The notes under the pieces were generated by a model. That model was not told where the DNA came from and did not search any database. It saw only the letters and a program-made list of their open reading frames with translations. DNA of 25,680 nucleotides from CAYIEH01 sp964362385 (GTDB taxonomy: Bacteria; Patescibacteriota; Minisyncoccia; UBA6257; UBA9933), in contig CAYIEH010000009.1 of NCBI GenBank assembly GCA_964362385.1, positions 1 through 25,680 on the forward strand, read 5' to 3'. Both the position numbers and the translations under genes were made by a program. This document shows positions 14,930 through 21,061 of this stretch, in pieces; positions within the stretch are counted from its first letter, which is position 1; the number at the start of each line of letters is the position of its first letter.

Positions 14930-14966
14930 GAAATGTCGCGGAACGCAACATTTCTTATTTTTATTT
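14930..14966 (+). terminator. Terminator of the DisA_N-like gene
   Basis: GAAATGT ... ACATTTC stem around a GC-rich centre, starting one base after the stop codon and followed by TTATTTTTATTT. Confidence 0.75.
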
Positions 14967-14967
14967 A

Positions 14968-14977
14968 NNNNNNNNNN
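14968..14977. other. Assembly gap (10 N) next to a 20-bp direct repeat
   Basis: The 20 bases just before the gap, ACATTTCTTATTTTTATTTA (14948-14967), recur at 15085-15104. The 107 bp between the gap and the second copy are AT-rich, and I see no gene in them. The left contig may really join at the second copy. Confidence 0.8.
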
Positions 14978-15097
14978 TTTTTATAATTCCCGCAATTTTT
15001 GAACTATCTATAACTAGTTTTTCTCAAACAATAGTCTCTAATCCTAAAAATTACTTCGCGGATTTTTCTTTAATTGGCATTTCGACATTTCTTATTT

Positions 15098-16783
15098 TTA
15101 TTTAACGCCTGCCAATGATTTGAAAAAATTCAATATCAATCCCATTACTGCTCTGGGAGATACGGAGCTGCTTGGCAAAGGGTTTGTAGAAGGCGGCGCA
15201 ATATTATTTGGCGGAGCTATATTTATCGGCGGTTGCTGTCCGGCAGGCATCATAGGATTCATAATGGGCGTCATTATAGAACCGGGCATTTGTCCTTGGG
15301 GCGGTTGCATAAATTGCTGTTGCGGCGACATGTCTCCTTGTTGTGGCAGTTGTCCTGCCGGCAATTGAATGCCGTTGATTATTTGAGGATTGATTCCGTT
15401 TATTATCGGCGCAAAAGGATTTGTTCCTGAAGGAATAAATCCTGAAGTTCCCGGCGCCATCATATTATTTTGTAATTGCCGGCATTCTTCCGGACTATTG
15501 CACGGAATTCCGGTTCCCGGCATTCCGGGGCTAAAAGGCGCGACATTGCCCGGCATTCCTCCGCCGCCCGGCATCTGCGGACCTTGTTGCATCATATTTC
15601 CCGGACCGAAATTTTTACATTCATCCTGATGGGAATCACAATAAGCTTTGCATTCTTCGGGGCTGCTGCAGCCGCCGGGACCTTTTTGAAATCCTCCGGG
15701 ACCCGCAGCGCCGTTGGATTCTCCGGGACTGCCCTGCGGCGAACCCATAATTTTTTCAAAACATTCGCGAACCTTATCGCCTATTTCTCTTGGAGGCATT
15801 GCGGAACCGCTCTTGAATTTTTCCAATTTATCGGCGCCAACAGAAGAATTGAGACAATCAATTACCTGAGGAGGCGCTTGATTTAACATTTCCTGAAATT
15901 TCTGTTTGCCCTCTCCCATTCTCTGGATGTCTTCCGGCTTCATCATGCCGTGCTCTTTGGCAAAATTAAAACAAGTTTCCTGATTGTCGGGGTTGTTGCA
16001 AAAAGCTTCGCATTGTTCTTTGCTGTGGCAGTCGCCGGGACCTTTGCCGCCGGTCTTGCGCGCCATTGCGGCGTCTTCGGGAGACATAAAGCCCGCGGCT
16101 TCGGCGAATTTCGTGCATTCTTCAAAATGATTTTCTTGCGAACAATAATTGTCGCACTCTTCTTTGCCTTTGCATGGCGGCGGCTTCACTCCTTTTTTAA
16201 TGGCGGCCAGAACTTTTTGAGAATCCTGCATTTCTTTTTCATCCATAAAGCCCGCGGCTTCGGCGAATTTCATGCATTCTTCCATATGGTCGGGACTTTG
16301 GCAGTACGCGTCGCATTGTTTTTTATTCCCGCATGGCGGCGGCTTCACTCCTTTTTTAATGGCAGCCAGAACTTTTTTGGCTTCATCCAGTTCTTTTGGC
16401 GGCATCATGCCGGTCTTCTCGGCAAAAGCAACACATTCGTCTATGCGAGAAATGTCATTGCAATAATTTTCGCAAGCGTCTTTTGTTTTGCATCCGCCGG
16501 GCCCTTTGCCGACAGACATGAATTTTTTAGCCGCGTCAATTTCTTCCTGACCCATCAAGTTGTGTTTTTTGGCGAAATCCAAACACGCCCCGGTATTTTC
16601 AGGCTTGTTGCAAAAAGATTTGCACGCGATTTCATTTTGGCAATTTCCCAATTCAGCAACCGGATATTGGATGTCAATGCCGGCGTTTCCCTGATTATTT
16701 TGCGCGAGGGCGTTGCCGATTAAAATGGCGGAGAAAATTATTCCAAAACTCAAAATCGCCGCGCTAAGATATTTTGTATTCAT
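15098..16783 (-). CDS. Secreted Cys-repeat protein with Pro/Gly/Gln/Met-rich tail
   Basis: A 561-residue protein with a signal peptide (residues 1-27, cleavage after NALA). Five complete repeats of about 48 residues follow (about 28-270), each with C-x5-C-x3-C-x8-C and then a helix like FAEAAGFM. A sixth unit has C-x5-C-x3-C-x6-C (about 370), and a degenerate seventh keeps only two Cys. Four cysteines per unit suggest two disulfides or a metal site outside the membrane. The tail (about 395-545) is low-complexity, rich in P, G, Q and M. Repeats 3 and 4 are nearly identical in DNA around VLAAIKKGVKPPPC, showing recent internal duplication. No named family is recognised. It is the last gene of a three-gene exported unit. 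Confidence 0.8.
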   Translation of the reverse strand: MNTKYLSAAILSFGIIFSAILIGNALAQNNQGNAGIDIQYPVAELGNCQNEIACKSFCNKPENTGACLDFAKKHNLMGQEEIDAAKKFMSVGKGPGGCKTKDACENYCNDISRIDECVAFAEKTGMMPPKELDEAKKVLAAIKKGVKPPPCGNKKQCDAYCQSPDHMEECMKFAEAAGFMDEKEMQDSQKVLAAIKKGVKPPPCKGKEECDNYCSQENHFEECTKFAEAAGFMSPEDAAMARKTGGKGPGDCHSKEQCEAFCNNPDNQETCFNFAKEHGMMKPEDIQRMGEGKQKFQEMLNQAPPQVIDCLNSSVGADKLEKFKSGSAMPPREIGDKVRECFEKIMGSPQGSPGESNGAAGPGGFQKGPGGCSSPEECKAYCDSHQDECKNFGPGNMMQQGPQMPGGGGMPGNVAPFSPGMPGTGIPCNSPEECRQLQNNMMAPGTSGFIPSGTNPFAPIINGINPQIINGIQLPAGQLPQQGDMSPQQQFMQPPQGQMPGSIMTPIMNPMMPAGQQPPINIAPPNNIAPPSTNPLPSSSVSPRAVMGLILNFFKSLAGVK

Positions 16784-16796
16784 AATCGGATTAAAA

Positions 16797-17072
16797 TTAT
16801 TCGAATGGATTGGTTTTAATATTTTTAAAAGGATTTGTTTTGGAAACGGGATTTAAATCAGGCGCGTTTTTTAAAGGGTTTGTTTCTTGCGGGTTGATAG
16901 ACGGCAAAACGCCTTGCGCCGCGCTTTTGTTTAAAATATCCGACGCCTCGTTGATTTCCTGCAAATCTTTTTCCGCCGGAGACGATTTTGATTTTTTCCA
17001 GTATAAATATCCCCAAGTTCCAAGTCCGATTATTAAAATCGCCGCAAGTATTATTAAGATAGTTTTCTTCAT
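16797..17072 (-). CDS. Small single-TM protein with NPF-type tail repeats
   Basis: A 91-residue protein with an N-terminal membrane helix (residues 4-26) followed by KKSKSS. The polar outer tail carries repeated asparagine-proline motifs (NPLKN, NPVSK, NPFKN, NPFE). No catalytic residues are seen. It lies 43 bp after the PsbP-like gene and 13 bp before the Cys-repeat gene, so the three are probably co-transcribed. It may be an adaptor or linker in the envelope, but this is a guess from its shape. Confidence 0.7.
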   Translation of the reverse strand: MKKTILIILAAILIIGLGTWGYLYWKKSKSSPAEKDLQEINEASDILNKSAAQGVLPSINPQETNPLKNAPDLNPVSKTNPFKNIKTNPFE

Positions 17073-17115
17073 AGTTTATGTTTATATTATATCAAATTTA
17101 TGGAATTTCTCCAAA

Positions 17116-17745
17116 TTAATTAACCGTAAAAGACCGAATTGTTTCATCAACAAGCTGGGCGTATTGAGGCCACATATCTTTGCCGGTGCTGAACGAGACC
17201 ATCCACATATCGTCGCTTTTTCCTTTTATAAAAGTCATCGCTATTTTAAAATCCGCGCCTTGCTGGCTTACCTGCCCCTCCAGCGCGTACCCGTCTTGAC
17301 CGTTAATAATTTCGTTTTTTTCCGATGTGAATTTAAATCCCGGCGCGTTTTTAACGACCTCATCTTTTATATAATTAATATACTCTTCCTTTGTTTTTGT
17401 TCCAAGTTTATCGTATGTCACCGAAAAATAACTTTTAAAGTTGATTCTTTTTAGGGCTGGGTTTTCCGGATTTTCGTTTTGATTGACAATCATGGCGGCC
17501 ACTCCCGACATTGCGGGCGCTTCTTTCCAGCCATCGGGAATCTTAATGGAAAATCCGTCTTTTGTTATGAGATTACTCGGTTTTGCGCCTGTTGGATTGT
17601 TGTCGCCCGGTTTTAAATTTTGGGTTTGCTGATTTTGTTCAATACCCGTTCTGTTTTTAACGTTTTTCCCTATAAAAAATCCGATGCCGATTCCCGCGGC
17701 AAGCGCCGCCAAAATAATCACGAAAATTATAATCTTGTTGTTCAT
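17116..17745 (-). CDS. Membrane-anchored PsbP/DUF1795-like protein
   Basis: A 209-residue protein. The N-terminal signal-anchor (residues 4-27) is Ala/Gly-rich. A Gln/Asn-rich linker follows, then a single domain (about 60-209) that begins with the KDGFSIKIPDGWKEAP strand-turn and ends with DETIRSFTVN. These are the two ends that usually identify PsbP/Mog1-fold lipoprotein-like domains (stress- or ligand-binding roles in other bacteria). The match is from memory of the pattern and moderate. It heads the exported unit; a TATAAT at 17757-17762 lies 11 nt upstream of the ATG, so the leader is only a few bases. Confidence 0.65.
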   Translation of the reverse strand: MNNKIIIFVIILAALAAGIGIGFFIGKNVKNRTGIEQNQQTQNLKPGDNNPTGAKPSNLITKDGFSIKIPDGWKEAPAMSGVAAMIVNQNENPENPALKRINFKSYFSVTYDKLGTKTKEEYINYIKDEVVKNAPGFKFTSEKNEIINGQDGYALEGQVSQQGADFKIAMTFIKGKSDDMWMVSFSTGKDMWPQYAQLVDETIRSFTVN

Positions 17746-17756
17746 CCGTCATATTT

Positions 17757-17762
17757 ATTATA
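17757..17762 (-). promoter_or_regulatory. -10 box of the exported three-gene unit
   Basis: TATAAT on the minus strand, 11 nt upstream of the ATG at 17745, giving a predicted leader of about 4-5 nt and no Shine-Dalgarno sequence. Confidence 0.5.
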
Positions 17763-17899
17763 GCAAATTTTAAAAATGACAATTGTGGATAACAAAAGCT
17801 CAAAAAATCTGATTTATAGATATTAAATCGGAGACTGGATATAATAAAAAAGGTATGAAAAAAATCAGGTCATTACCTGCATTTAAAGTTAAAATAGTG

Positions 17900-17950
17900 T
17901 ATAATTAAACTTCAAGTAAATAGACAATAAATTTTTAATATTAAAGGTCG
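17900..17950 (+). promoter_or_regulatory. DUF378 gene control region with AAAGGTCG motif
   Basis: TGTATAAT (TATAAT at 17900-17905), then AAAGGTCG at 17943-17950, 31 nt before the ATG. The distance between the two is longer than for the other motif copies, so a closer -10 may exist. A related TATAATAAAAAAGGTATG lies about 100 nt upstream. Confidence 0.45.
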
Positions 17951-17981
17951 GCTAATTAAAATTTAAAATATAAAGATAAAG

Positions 17982-18188
17982 ATGAGAAAATTAAGCTCAA
18001 TTGACTGGGTCGCCCTTATACTTTCCATTATCGGAGGTTTAAATTGGGGCTTGATCGGTCTGTTTGATTTTGATCTGGTAGGAACTATCTTCGGCAGTAT
18101 GTCAGCTATCACAAGAATTATTTATATTCTTGTTGGCGCCAGCGCTTTGTATTTGCTGATAATCGCGTCAAAATTAACCAAGGAATAA
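17982..18188 (+). CDS. DUF378 two-TM small membrane protein
   Basis: A 68-residue protein with two membrane helices (about residues 9-30 and 43-62) and the DUF378 signature IDWVALILSIIGGLNWGLIGLF. The function of the family is unknown. It stands alone between the exported unit and an assembly gap and has its own terminator. No strong Shine-Dalgarno sequence is present (ATAAAG). Confidence 0.9.
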   Translation: MRKLSSIDWVALILSIIGGLNWGLIGLFDFDLVGTIFGSMSAITRIIYILVGASALYLLIIASKLTKE

Positions 18189-18212
18189 ACTGTTCAGTAG
18201 TTTCTGAATAGA

Positions 18213-18241
18213 AAAACATCCGTTTTAAAGGCGGATGTTTT
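18213..18241 (+). terminator. Terminator of the DUF378 gene
   Basis: AAAACATCCG/CGGATGTTTT stem with a 9-nt loop and a T-run, 24 nt after the stop codon. Confidence 0.85.
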
Positions 18242-18245
18242 TTAT

Positions 18246-18345
18246 NNNNNNNNNNNNNNNNNNNNNNNNNNNNNNNNNNNNNNNNNNNNNNNNNNNNNNN
18301 NNNNNNNNNNNNNNNNNNNNNNNNNNNNNNNNNNNNNNNNNNNNN
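18246..18345. other. Assembly gap of 100 N
   Basis: Exactly 100 N, the usual placeholder for a scaffold gap of unknown size. It truncates a gene on the minus strand (18346-18390). Confidence 0.95.
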
Positions 18346-18390
18346 GCAGCCATCGCATACGACAATTTTTCTTTCATTATCAAACGGCAT
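18346..18390 (-). CDS. Partial gene, start of a Cys-containing protein (cut by gap)
   Basis: Only the first 15 residues are visible (MPFDNERKIVVCDGC). They end in a CxxC that suggests a zinc site, like the protein encoded at 18594-19037. The ATG is preceded by AGGAGG with 5-nt spacing; a GTG two codons earlier is too close to that site. It follows the small lipoprotein gene by 30 bp and completes a minus-strand operon. The rest is in the assembly gap. Confidence 0.6.
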
Positions 18391-18420
18391 ATTCACCTCC
18401 TCTTATTGTCATTCCAAGAA

Positions 18421-18579
18421 TCAAATTGTTTTTGGTGTAATGTCGTCATTATTTGATATCTTGTCAATGACGCCGCTATTGTGTTTTTTCGGTTTTATCG
18501 GATTGTCAACTTTTTCAAATTTGCATCCAGTGGCTGATAAGAACAACATTATAAGCACCACTATTGCCGTTATTCTCAT
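18421..18579 (-). CDS. 52-residue putative lipoprotein
   Basis: The N-terminus MRITAIVVLIMLFLSATGC has a short hydrophobic core and a lipobox-like end (SATGC), with Cys19 as the predicted lipidated residue. A 33-residue polar, Lys/Asn/Asp-rich tail follows. The position -3 Ala is less usual than Leu, so this is a probable rather than certain lipoprotein. A perfect AAGGAGG lies 4 nt before the ATG and overlaps the region just after the stop of the upstream zinc-finger gene, indicating coupled translation. Confidence 0.7.
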   Translation of the reverse strand: MRITAIVVLIMLFLSATGCKFEKVDNPIKPKKHNSGVIDKISNNDDITPKTI

Positions 18580-18593
18580 TTTTCCTCCTTGTC

Positions 18594-19037
18594 TTAAATA
18601 ATGTAGGGTAAAATAGCTGCGGCATTTCTTTCGTTCTGGATTGTTTGCAGCACATCTTCAAGTTCTTCCTTAGACCGCAACGCCTTCATAACGACAAGTC
18701 TGAGAATAAAAACCTCAAAAGTATCTCTTGTAATATTGGAAGTTTCTGCCCACCAGCCCATCAAATTATCAAAATCTTCCGGGCTTAAAGATTTTTGAAT
18801 TTCCGATAAAATCCTGCTGGCATCGTCCTTTTTCAGGTTTACTAATTGCTCTATGCAGATCCGGCATGCCGTTGTGCCGTCATAAAACCCTAAATGCGGC
18901 ATATCATGTTTTCTACAATAAACTTTTGACTGCTGAGCGCAGGAAAAGCACGCTATGGTGTTATAACGGCCGTCAGACTGTTTTATCGGCAACATCACAA
19001 AATGGTCAGATTCCTTACCGCACATCTCGCATCTCAT
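18594..19037 (-). CDS. Zinc-finger protein, function unknown
   Basis: A 147-residue protein with several Cys/His pairs: CEMC (residues 3-6), CFSC (30-33), YCRKHDMPH (about 40-48) and CRIC (58-61). Together they could bind two zinc ions. The C-terminal half (about 65-147) is helical and acidic (SLSPEDFDNLMGWWAE). No known family is recognised. AAGGAGG precedes the ATG by 7 nt, and a promoter with an embedded palindrome lies upstream. It is first in an operon with the small lipoprotein and the gene cut by the gap. Confidence 0.7.
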   Translation of the reverse strand: MRCEMCGKESDHFVMLPIKQSDGRYNTIACFSCAQQSKVYCRKHDMPHLGFYDGTTACRICIEQLVNLKKDDASRILSEIQKSLSPEDFDNLMGWWAETSNITRDTFEVFILRLVVMKALRSKEELEDVLQTIQNERNAAAILPYII

Positions 19038-19086
19038 AATAATCCTCCTTTTGCTTCTTTAATTCAGTCTATTAAAAGCTAAAAAC

Positions 19087-19116
19087 AAAATAGCACTAAA
19101 AGTGCTATTTTGTCAA
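19087..19116 (-). promoter_or_regulatory. Promoter overlapped by a 25-bp perfect hairpin
   Basis: TTGACA (19111-19116), an 18-nt spacer and TATTTT (19087-19092) on the minus strand. The spacer and -10 lie inside AAAATAGCACT-TTT-AGTGCTATTTT (19087-19111). This may be an operator over the promoter, or a terminator of the preceding 51-residue membrane gene; it could do both. Confidence 0.55.
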
Positions 19117-19160
19117 CTAAAAAACTTGCCGCGAAACGCGCAAGCGCATCCGAAGAGATT

Positions 19161-19189
19161 ACGCGTTGTCACATTCCGTGACAACGCGT
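19161..19189. other. 12-bp perfect inverted repeat (ACGCGTTGTCAC)
   Basis: Arms ACGCGTTGTCAC/GTGACAACGCGT with loop ATTCC, GC-rich in an AT-rich spacer. It is 36 bp after the small SPW-like gene. There is no T-run on either strand, so it is not a clear terminator. It may be a processing or protection stem. Confidence 0.5.
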
Positions 19190-19225
19190 ATTTTCCGCGA
19201 TTACCTAAAAGCTTTGTTTTTACGT

Positions 19226-19381
19226 CTATACTGTCGGGGTTCTTTTTTCAAGCGCAGACCAGACAGCCAATACAACAACAATTACGCCGACAACCGCATA
19301 GCGGATTGTATGATCGCCTCCTATTAGCGCGAATACAATAACCGCGACGCCTAAAATTGCGTTAACCCACTGTTTCCACAT
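19226..19381 (-). CDS. 51-residue two-TM protein, SPW-like
   Basis: The protein begins MWKQWVNAILGVAVIVFALIG and has two membrane helices with a short loop (DHTIRYA), ending in a polar EKRTPTV. The WVNAILG start resembles SPW-repeat membrane proteins, but the SPW triplet itself is not present. The AAAGGTCG leader motif lies at 19409-19416, 27 nt before the ATG. It follows the PspC gene by 66 bp, so it may share its transcript or have its own start. Confidence 0.65.
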   Translation of the reverse strand: MWKQWVNAILGVAVIVFALIGGDHTIRYAVVGVIVVVLAVWSALEKRTPTV

Positions 19382-19408
19382 AAAGTATAAATAAGGGGTG
19401 CCATAATT

Positions 19409-19416
19409 CGACCTTT
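19409..19416 (-). promoter_or_regulatory. AAAGGTCG leader motif (SPW-like gene)
   Basis: AAAGGTCG within ATATAAAGGTCGAATT on the minus strand. A TTGAAA lies upstream, but no clear -10 is seen. It is the same motif as at 4463, 9927, 10958, 17943 and 21282. Confidence 0.5.
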
Positions 19417-19447
19417 ATATGTTTAACAATGATTTCAAGTAATTATA

Positions 19448-19636
19448 TCATGATTTTTCGGGTATCACGAGGCAGATAATAAAATAAGCAATCAGGCCCG
19501 GTATAACGCCTGTAAGGATGGAAAGTAAAATATATCCGGCCCGCAAAATAACCGGGTCAACGTCGAAATACTCCCCCAACCCGCCAATCACCCCGCAAAA
19601 AACTTTATTCTCCTTGCTTCTATATAAACGCTTCAT
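19448..19636 (-). CDS. PspC-domain protein
   Basis: A 62-residue protein that is entirely a PspC domain. KRLYRSKENKVFCGVIGGLGEYFDVDP is the conserved amphipathic start, followed by a hydrophobic segment (about residues 32-58) ending VIPEKS. PspC family proteins associate with the membrane in envelope stress responses. No PspA or PspB is in view. A TGATATAAT ends 6 nt before the ATG, predicting a leaderless mRNA. Confidence 0.92.
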   Translation of the reverse strand: MKRLYRSKENKVFCGVIGGLGEYFDVDPVILRAGYILLSILTGVIPGLIAYFIICLVIPEKS

Positions 19637-19642
19637 AAATAT

Positions 19643-19648
19643 ATTATA
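19643..19648 (-). promoter_or_regulatory. -10 box of the PspC gene, leaderless
   Basis: TGATATAAT (extended -10) on the minus strand with 6 nt to the ATG at 19636. Confidence 0.6.
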
Positions 19649-19658
19649 TCATAAAAAT

Positions 19659-19692
19659 AAAAAGGGCGGGATAAGGATACCCGCCCTTTTTT
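19659..19692 (-). terminator. Strong hairpin terminator
   Basis: AAAAAGGGCGGG/CCCGCCCTTTTT with a 9-nt loop; on the minus strand it is followed by TTTTTATTTTT. It fits the end of the unresolved small ORF at 19714-19905. Confidence 0.85.
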
Positions 19693-19713
19693 GCTGTCCA
19701 ATAAGGACTTGCC

Positions 19714-19905
19714 TCAAACACTTGCCAATCTTCCAATGCCGCGAAATCTTGAGACGCAATGCATAATGCCTGTGTTTCTGTCTTTCCCCGGGCATCTGTC
19801 GTTGTCCCGCCAATTGACGCATCTGGAACTATTCTGTAGGCGGTTGCATTCCGTTTTCTTTTCAGCTGAGCCGCTCCTAAGACTTGCATTCCAACTTTTT
19901 CTCAC
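19714..19905 (-). CDS. Small ORF of uncertain frame
   Basis: A GTG with an ideal GGAGG 5 nt upstream opens a 63-codon frame that stops 21 nt before the terminator. Its product is basic with scattered Cys (TEC, RCV, RCP, MHC). In another frame, an ATG at 19889 gives 81 residues (MQVLGAAQLKRKRNATAYRI and onward). That product looks more protein-like but lacks a ribosome site and runs through the terminator to 19644. Either the GTG frame is the gene, or this is a frameshifted gene. I cannot decide from sequence alone. Confidence 0.35.
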   Translation of the reverse strand: MRKSWNASLRSGSAEKKTECNRLQNSSRCVNWRDNDRCPGKDRNTGIMHCVSRFRGIGRLASV

Positions 19906-19939
19906 AAACACCTCCTTTTTAGAAAATTGTAAAAAGACT

Positions 19940-19962
19940 AAAAAATCCGGTCTTCGCCGGAT
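19940..19962 (-). terminator. Hairpin with T-run after the 29-residue ORF
   Basis: ATCCGG-CGAAGA-CCGGAT followed by TTTTTAG on the minus strand, 27 bp after the mini-ORF stop. It could also attenuate readthrough into the ORF at 19905. Confidence 0.7.
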
Positions 19963-19988
19963 CACCTAACCTCTACTCTATATTTACG

Positions 19989-20078
19989 TTAAGATAAGCT
20001 TTCCGGCAAAAAATCCCCTTCATTAAGAAGTAAGAGGACAAACAATACATTAATAATTTTCGCCGTATCGCCTTTCAT
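19989..20078 (-). CDS. 29-residue hydrophobic mini-gene
   Basis: The peptide MKGDTAKIINVLFVLLLLNE, followed by GDFLPESLS, has a short hydrophobic core (about residues 9-18). The gene has a complete transcription unit. TTGATT-17-TAAACT ends 6 nt before the ATG, giving a predicted leaderless start, and a hairpin terminator follows. Single-helix peptides of this size can be membrane regulators or type I toxin-like, but no partner RNA is seen. It is supported by signals only and needs expression evidence. Confidence 0.4.
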   Translation of the reverse strand: MKGDTAKIINVLFVLLLLNEGDFLPESLS

Positions 20079-20084
20079 ATTTTT

Positions 20085-20113
20085 AGTTTATTAAAACCCT
20101 TGAAAAAAATCAA
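20085..20113 (-). promoter_or_regulatory. Promoter of the 29-residue mini-gene, leaderless
   Basis: TTGATT (20108-20113), a 17-nt spacer and TAAACT (20085-20090) on the minus strand, 6 nt before the ATG. The -10 is imperfect. Confidence 0.45.
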
Positions 20114-20145
20114 GTACCATATCCACGCACGGCTGTTATATAAGA

Positions 20146-20550
20146 TTATGCCGCCTGTCGCGAAATTTTTCGTCTTTTAGCCTCGGCTTGACGTACCTGA
20201 GTCTCGCTCATCCCGAAATGATGGGCAATTTCGTGCCAGACGGTATTTTTTACAATTTCTTTCACATCTTCTTCATCACGCGCCTCTTCCTCAATCGGAT
20301 TTTGAAAAATGGTTATTTTGTCAGGCAGCGCCGCGCTATAACCCGCTCCCCTTTCTGACTGCGGCACGCCTTCGTATAAGCCGAATAATGTCCAGTTTGA
20401 GTGAATGTTCAGTTTCTTTTTTTGGGCTGGCGTCGGTTCAACTTCAATAACGATTACCACATTATCTAATTTCCGTAAAAATCTTTCAGGAATCGCGTTT
20501 ATTCCTTCTTTTACAATTTTTTCAAACTCTGTCCATTTTAATTTCTGCAT
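20146..20550 (-). CDS. Zincin-like metallopeptidase (PF06262-type)
   Basis: A 134-residue protein with the zinc motif HEIAHHFGMSE (residues 106-116), the HExxH followed by H and a nearby Glu that marks this small-zincin family. The region before it has strand LDNVVIVIEVEPT and the segment LFGLYEGVP, both typical of the family. It is a compact cytoplasmic metallopeptidase fold, and substrates in the family are not known. The C-terminal tail is basic (AKRRKISRQAA). It is a single gene with no clear promoter before it. Confidence 0.85.
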   Translation of the reverse strand: MQKLKWTEFEKIVKEGINAIPERFLRKLDNVVIVIEVEPTPAQKKKLNIHSNWTLFGLYEGVPQSERGAGYSAALPDKITIFQNPIEEEARDEEDVKEIVKNTVWHEIAHHFGMSETQVRQAEAKRRKISRQAA

Positions 20551-20597
20551 AAAATTTACTTTTCTAATTTTTTGTCTGCCCTGCCGTAGCTTTCTTG

Positions 20598-20623
20598 TCC
20601 GCCATAGCTTTAGCGACGGCGGA
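20598..20623. repeat. GC-rich palindromic repeat, copy C
   Basis: TCCGCC and GGCGGA around ATAGCTTTAGCGAC. On the plus strand it matches the minus strand of copy A (1373-1400) at all but a few positions. It lies between the zincin and ArsR genes. Confidence 0.65.
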
Positions 20624-20670
20624 AGCGAAGGAAGGTTGGCTAGTTTCTTTTATTCACCTATTCGCGCCTG

Positions 20671-20701
20671 CCCCGTAGTGAGCTCTGCTCTACTACCGGG
20701 G
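20671..20701. repeat. GC-rich inverted repeat, CCCCG/CGGGG type
   Basis: CCCCG-TAGT ... ACTACCGGGG around GAGCTCTGCTCT. The stem has one bulged base. It is 5 bp after the ArsR stop and may act as its terminator, though no T-run follows. Confidence 0.5.
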
Positions 20702-20705
20702 CGAA

Positions 20706-20966
20706 TTAGAGAAGATATAAAATTGATTTGGCGGCGGGTTTTTGGCTCGGAGAAATTTTATAAAACATCATCAAACTCCTTTGTTCTTTTTCTAATATGT
20801 CGGTTGCGGCCAAAATACCCAGATGTTTGGAGGTGGCTTTAAAAGATAAATTAATTTCTCCGGCGATTTCACTGACCGACGCTTCTCCGCTCTTTTTAAG
20901 ATATTTCAAAATTGCCAATCGTCTGCGGTTGGCAAATGCCTTTATTGTCTTTTCTAAATCCTTCAT
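20706..20966 (-). CDS. ArsR-family winged-helix regulator
   Basis: An 86-residue HTH protein. FANRRRLAILKYLKKSG (residues 11-27) is the first helix pair. SVSEIAGEINLSFKATSKHLGILAATDIL is the helix-turn-helix and recognition helix. LEKEQRSLMMFYKIS is the wing. The usual metal-sensing Cys motif (ELCVCDL) is absent, so it does not look like a metal sensor. It has a predicted leaderless start (TATAAT-7-ATG) and a 12-bp perfect palindrome upstream that could be its own operator. Confidence 0.88.
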   Translation of the reverse strand: MKDLEKTIKAFANRRRLAILKYLKKSGEASVSEIAGEINLSFKATSKHLGILAATDILEKEQRSLMMFYKISPSQKPAAKSILYLL

Positions 20967-20973
20967 AAAATAA

Positions 20974-20979
20974 ATTATA
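20974..20979 (-). promoter_or_regulatory. -10 box of the ArsR gene, leaderless
   Basis: TATAAT on the minus strand ends 7 nt before the ATG at 20966. Confidence 0.6.
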
Positions 20980-21004
20980 TACTATCACGCAGGTCTATTC
21001 TACC

Positions 21005-21016
21005 ATTCGTACGAAT
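21005..21016. promoter_or_regulatory. Candidate ArsR operator ATTCGTACGAAT
   Basis: A perfect 12-bp palindrome about 40 bp upstream of the ArsR start, just beyond the position expected for the -35. ArsR proteins bind such dyads as dimers. The 12-mer CGAATTAGAGAA overlaps its right end and is repeated just after the ArsR gene (from about 20702). Confidence 0.5.
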
Positions 21017-21061
21017 TAGAGAAATAACAAACCACAAACTTAAACTTAAAGAAATTGCGAT

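Noticed and set aside
16170..16380. Near-identical DNA repeats that could suggest a repeat array
   Set aside because: They encode the repeated VLAAIKKGVKPPPC region of the Cys-repeat protein, with codon periodicity and no spacers of CRISPR type.
15950..16723. A 257-codon frame on the plus strand, and other plus-strand frames at 15120-15886
   Set aside because: They are antisense to the Cys-repeat gene. Their length comes from its periodic codons; they have no ribosome site and repeat in step with the sense protein.
17784..17792. TGTGGATAA, a match to the DnaA box (TTATCCACA reversed)
   Set aside because: Single box, without a cluster or the dnaA/dnaN genes nearby; TTATCCATA near 10966 and 21254 is isolated too. 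Not enough for an origin.
19102..19341. A plus-strand 79-codon frame
   Set aside because: It crosses both hairpins and is antisense to the 51-residue membrane gene, with no ribosome site.
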